Notes under the pieces: model-generated
The model's input: only the letters and a program-made list of their open reading frames with translations
Database searches by the model: none
Told to the model about the DNA's origin: nothing
Translations under genes and position numbers: made by a program
DNA from: an uncultured bacterium
Lineage (GTDB): Bacteria > Actinomycetota > Coriobacteriia > Coriobacteriales > Coriobacteriaceae
Assembly: GCA_905216175.1 (NCBI GenBank)
Contig: CAJMSV010000038.1
Coordinates: 1 to 16,312, forward strand
DNA length: 16,312 nt
Direction of reading: 5' to 3'
Shown here: positions 14,256 through 16,312 of the stretch, in pieces
Layout of the letters: every line of letters starts with the position of its first letter
Numbering within the stretch: position 1 is the first letter of the stretch

Positions 14256-15857
14256 CTACGACGCCAGTGTGGCAATGACGGCTTCGTCGCCGGCATATAT
14301 TAGGGTGTTGCCGTCGGGGATGATCGTTTGGCCGTCGCGCTTGAGCATCACCACGATAAAGGGGTGCTTGCCCTGCGGCACATCGCGAAGACGCTGGCCG
14401 GCCAGGCGACCGTGGGGGGTCACGGTGACCTCGCGCAGCGTAACTTCGGCACGCTCTTCAAACGTTGGCGCGGCCATCACCAGCAGGTCACCTTTCTCGA
14501 TGACGGTATCGCCGTTGGGCAGCACCGGGTGCGCACCGTCGCGCAGCACCAAGACCACCAGCATGTCCGTCGCGCTGCCAATATCGGCGAGCGAGCGTCC
14601 GTCAAACGGATGTCCAGCGCCCACCTTGAGCTTTACAAACGACATGCCGTCCTCGTCGCGGTAGTCGTTAAAGGTGCGGCGCACGTCGCCGGCCGCATCG
14701 ATCATATCGAGCTTCTTCGCTACCGCCGGCAGCAGCGAGCCCTGCACCACAATGCTCGACACGGCAATCACAAATACCAGGTCAAATAGGTCGTGTCCGC
14801 CGGGAACGCCGGTCACTACGGCAAAGAGGCTAAAGACGACCGAAGCTGCTCCGCGCAGACCCGCCCAGCTTACGAGCGCAACCTGGCGAGGGTTCGTCCT
14901 AAACGGCGCCAGCAGCATGCCTACGGCGATGGGGCGGCTCGCAAAGAGCATAAACGCCATGAGTGCCAGGCCCGGTAGCAGCATTTGCGGCAGGCGTGCG
15001 GGTGTAACGAGCAGGCCCAGCAAAAAGAAGATGGTCATCTCTGCCATCTCGGTGAGGGTGTCAAAGAAGTGCGCCATCTCGACTTTGCCGGTGATGTCGC
15101 TGGCACCCAGCACAATGCCGGCCAGGTATACAGCCAAAAAGCCGTTGCCGCCCAGGTAGCTCGGCAGCGCGTAGGCGACGATGGCCACGGCGAACAAAAA
15201 GATGGTCTGCGCGTCCTTGGCCGTTGCGTGCGCGCGTTCAATCAGGCGGCCCGCCGCCCAGCCGATGGCAAGGCCCAGGCCCACGCCCAGGATAATCTGC
15301 TTGGCCAGCAGTGCGGGAATGTTGATGTCGCCGCCGGCCGCGAGTGTAGCGAGCACAGCGGTGAGCATGTAGGCGACGGGGTCGTTGGAGCCCGATTCGA
15401 CCTCGAGCAGCGAGTCGGTGCCGCCCCTCAGCGAAAGGCTGTGCTCGCGCAGAACGCTAAAGACGCTCGCCGCGTCGGTGGATGCCACGACCGATCCCAG
15501 CAGCAGGCCGCCGATCCAGTCGAAACCCAGCACAAAGTGGGCGAACACGCCGGTGATGCCGGCAGTGATGACGACGCCGAGCGTGCTCAGCAGCACCGCC
15601 GGCGCAGCGACGGGCTTGGCGCGGTCGATATTGGTGTTAAAGCCGCCGTAGAACATGATGAACAGCAACGCCGTACTGCAGACGGTTTCGGTGAGTGCGT
15701 AGTCGCTAAAGTCTATGTGCGCCGGACCGTTGACGCCCAGCAGCATGCCCAGCGCGATAAAGATGAGCAGGGTGGGGAAGGGGAGTTTTTTGCCGACGGG
15801 TTTGATGGTCAGGCACAAAATGATGACGAGGCCGATAAAGAGAAGGATCTGGTTCAT
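14256..15857 (-). CDS. K+/H+ (or Na+/H+) antiporter, CPA1 type with RCK_C domains
   Basis: 533 residues. Residues 1 to about 390 form a multi-spanning CPA1 exchanger core with the ion-site motifs STDAAS (126-131) and ESGSNDP (154-160, D159 the likely carrier residue) and the conserved WAGLRGAASVVFSL near 330-345. The soluble tail carries two TrkA-C/RCK_C-like domains: 405-466 (VKLKVGAGHPFDGRSLADIG ... GDLLVMAAP) and about 473-533 (RLAGQRLRDVP ... GDEAVIATL). This layout is that of NhaP2/CvrA potassium/proton antiporters, which control cell K+ and pH; the RCK_C parts may bind a nucleotide ligand. The ATG at 15857 has AGGAG 13 nt upstream, a long spacing. It stands alone and is divergent from the phosphoesterase. 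Confidence 0.9.
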   Translation of the reverse strand: MNQILLFIGLVIILCLTIKPVGKKLPFPTLLIFIALGMLLGVNGPAHIDFSDYALTETVCSTALLFIMFYGGFNTNIDRAKPVAAPAVLLSTLGVVITAGITGVFAHFVLGFDWIGGLLLGSVVASTDAASVFSVLREHSLSLRGGTDSLLEVESGSNDPVAYMLTAVLATLAAGGDINIPALLAKQIILGVGLGLAIGWAAGRLIERAHATAKDAQTIFLFAVAIVAYALPSYLGGNGFLAVYLAGIVLGASDITGKVEMAHFFDTLTEMAEMTIFFLLGLLVTPARLPQMLLPGLALMAFMLFASRPIAVGMLLAPFRTNPRQVALVSWAGLRGAASVVFSLFAVVTGVPGGHDLFDLVFVIAVSSIVVQGSLLPAVAKKLDMIDAAGDVRRTFNDYRDEDGMSFVKLKVGAGHPFDGRSLADIGSATDMLVVLVLRDGAHPVLPNGDTVIEKGDLLVMAAPTFEERAEVTLREVTVTPHGRLAGQRLRDVPQGKHPFIVVMLKRDGQTIIPDGNTLIYAGDEAVIATLAS

Positions 15858-16006
15858 GGATAGTGTCCGCTCCTGGGTGGTTGGCGTGGCACGGTCAGTT
15901 GTCTGCGGTTATTTGTACCCAAAGATGGTGGGTTTATGGGGTTGGATTGCGGGCGTGCGCGATATCGTCATAGACGGCTGCCGTCTTTGCCTCTGCTCGG
16001 AAACCC

Positions 16007-16035
16007 TTTCCAGCTTTATTGCAACGGAGTACAAT
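16007..16035 (+). promoter_or_regulatory. Promoter of the phosphoesterase gene
   Basis: TTTCCA (16007-16012), a 17-bp spacer, and TACAAT (16030-16035), giving a start near 16042 and a 5' leader of about 70 nt. Confidence 0.6.
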
Positions 16036-16067
16036 GGGTAACGTTTAAGTTCAACTTGAAGTTTTAG

Positions 16068-16092
16068 TTGCGGCGCCGGGCTTCGGCCGCAA
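16068..16092 (+). other. Leader hairpin before the phosphoesterase Shine-Dalgarno
   Basis: A 7-bp perfect stem (TTGCGGC/GCCGCAA) with an 11-nt loop, ending 3-4 nt before the AAGGAGAGG ribosome binding site. No U-run, so not a terminator. Confidence 0.4.
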
Positions 16093-16110
16093 TGCAAGGA
16101 GAGGCGTACC

Positions 16111-16312
16111 ATGGCGATCTATGTGACATCTGATGCTCACGGGCACGTGCGTGCGCTTGACGAGGCCCTGTCTAAGATCTCGTTGGCGTGCGACGACACG
16201 CTGTACGTGCTGGGCGGCAGGGTCGATCGCGGGACCGGTCGGGTCGGCGTGATTAAGCTCGTGGGCTCGCTGCGGGACGCCGGGGTGCGCTGGGGTGGGG
16301 GCGAGCGGGTCG
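16111..16312 (+). CDS. Calcineurin-like metallophosphoesterase, N-terminal part (damaged or miscalled end)
   Basis: The first 67 residues of a serine/threonine-phosphatase-like metallophosphoesterase; the gene continues past the right edge. The start MAIYVTSDAHGH gives metal ligands D8 and H10, as in the family's first motif. The second motif, normally GDxxDRG, reads GGRVDRG (35-41) and lacks the bridging Asp. The third, normally GNHE, reads GGGE (62-65). These departures fall in the last ~100 bases, which are unusually G-rich, so sequence error at a contig end is the likely cause, though an inactive protein is possible. AAGGAGAGG precedes the ATG by about 9 nt. Family call fair; activity cannot be judged. 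Confidence 0.75.
   Translation, partial: MAIYVTSDAHGHVRALDEALSKISLACDDTLYVLGGRVDRGTGRVGVIKLVGSLRDAGVRWGGGERV

Larger units (their letters stand above)
15858..16110. other. Divergent intergenic region
   Basis: 253 bp between the antiporter and phosphoesterase genes. It holds the phosphoesterase promoter (16007-16035), a small palindrome at about 16048-16064 (AAGTTCAACTTGAAGTT, with one mismatch) that might be an operator, and a leader hairpin at 16068-16092. No promoter for the antiporter was found. Confidence 0.5.

Noticed and set aside
14985..15863. 292-codon open frame on the plus strand, opposite the antiporter
   Set aside because: Antisense to a clear membrane protein; composition is that of a complementary-strand artefact.
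15972..15986. AGACGG-CTG-CCGTCT hairpin as a terminator
   Set aside because: Short 6-bp stem, no U-run beyond TTT and no gene ending nearby on either strand.

Overview
The window looks like a chromosomal segment from a high-GC anaerobic actinobacterium. The best guess is a gut member of the Coriobacteriia such as Collinsella. This rests on base composition, gene style and recalled resemblance of several proteins to Coriobacteriia families, not on a search. There are 17 supported protein genes (two cut by the window edges), no RNA genes, no CRISPR array and no recognisable transposase.

Layout. (1) 1-1825, minus strand: a zinc/cadmium-type metal module made of an ArsR/SmtB sensor, a detached heavy-metal-binding (HMA) domain protein and a P1B-type efflux ATPase running off the left edge. 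A near-consensus promoter has the sensor's operator embedded in it, and two further operator copies follow. (2) 1826-3900: an AT-richer island with one gene, a DUF559/Vsr-like putative nuclease-fold protein of a family common in Coriobacteriia. Four copies of a 29-bp repeat surround it, in two inverted pairs. (3) 3902-7235: a DEDDh 3'-5' exonuclease; a divergent 10-TM putative heavy-metal exporter with a long His/Asp/Glu loop; and a minus-strand pair, HdeD-like DUF308 followed directly by YaiI/YqxD (DUF188). (4) 7471-9420, plus strand: a nitroreductase, then two paralogous histidine phosphatases. A perfect REP-like palindrome lies before the first phosphatase. (5) 9550-14028, minus strand: serC and serA (phosphorylated serine pathway) ending in a strong terminator, then an M20 metallopeptidase and a shortened, motif-poor DUF1015 protein, a family often found beside serA/serC. 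(6) 14256-15857: a CPA1-type K+/H+ antiporter with two C-terminal RCK_C domains. (7) 16111 to the right edge: the start of a calcineurin-like phosphoesterase whose last ~100 bases look corrupted or degenerate.

How the genes may work together. The sensor, HMA protein and ATPase form one zinc-responsive efflux unit, and the second exporter may widen metal tolerance. SerA and SerC make phosphoserine from 3-phosphoglycerate. No HAD-type SerB is visible, so one of the nearby histidine phosphatases is a candidate for the last step (inference). Nothing here is clearly a complete new system. The best leads are the repeat-bracketed DUF559 island, the degenerate DUF1015 protein, the operator architecture of the metal module and the odd right edge.
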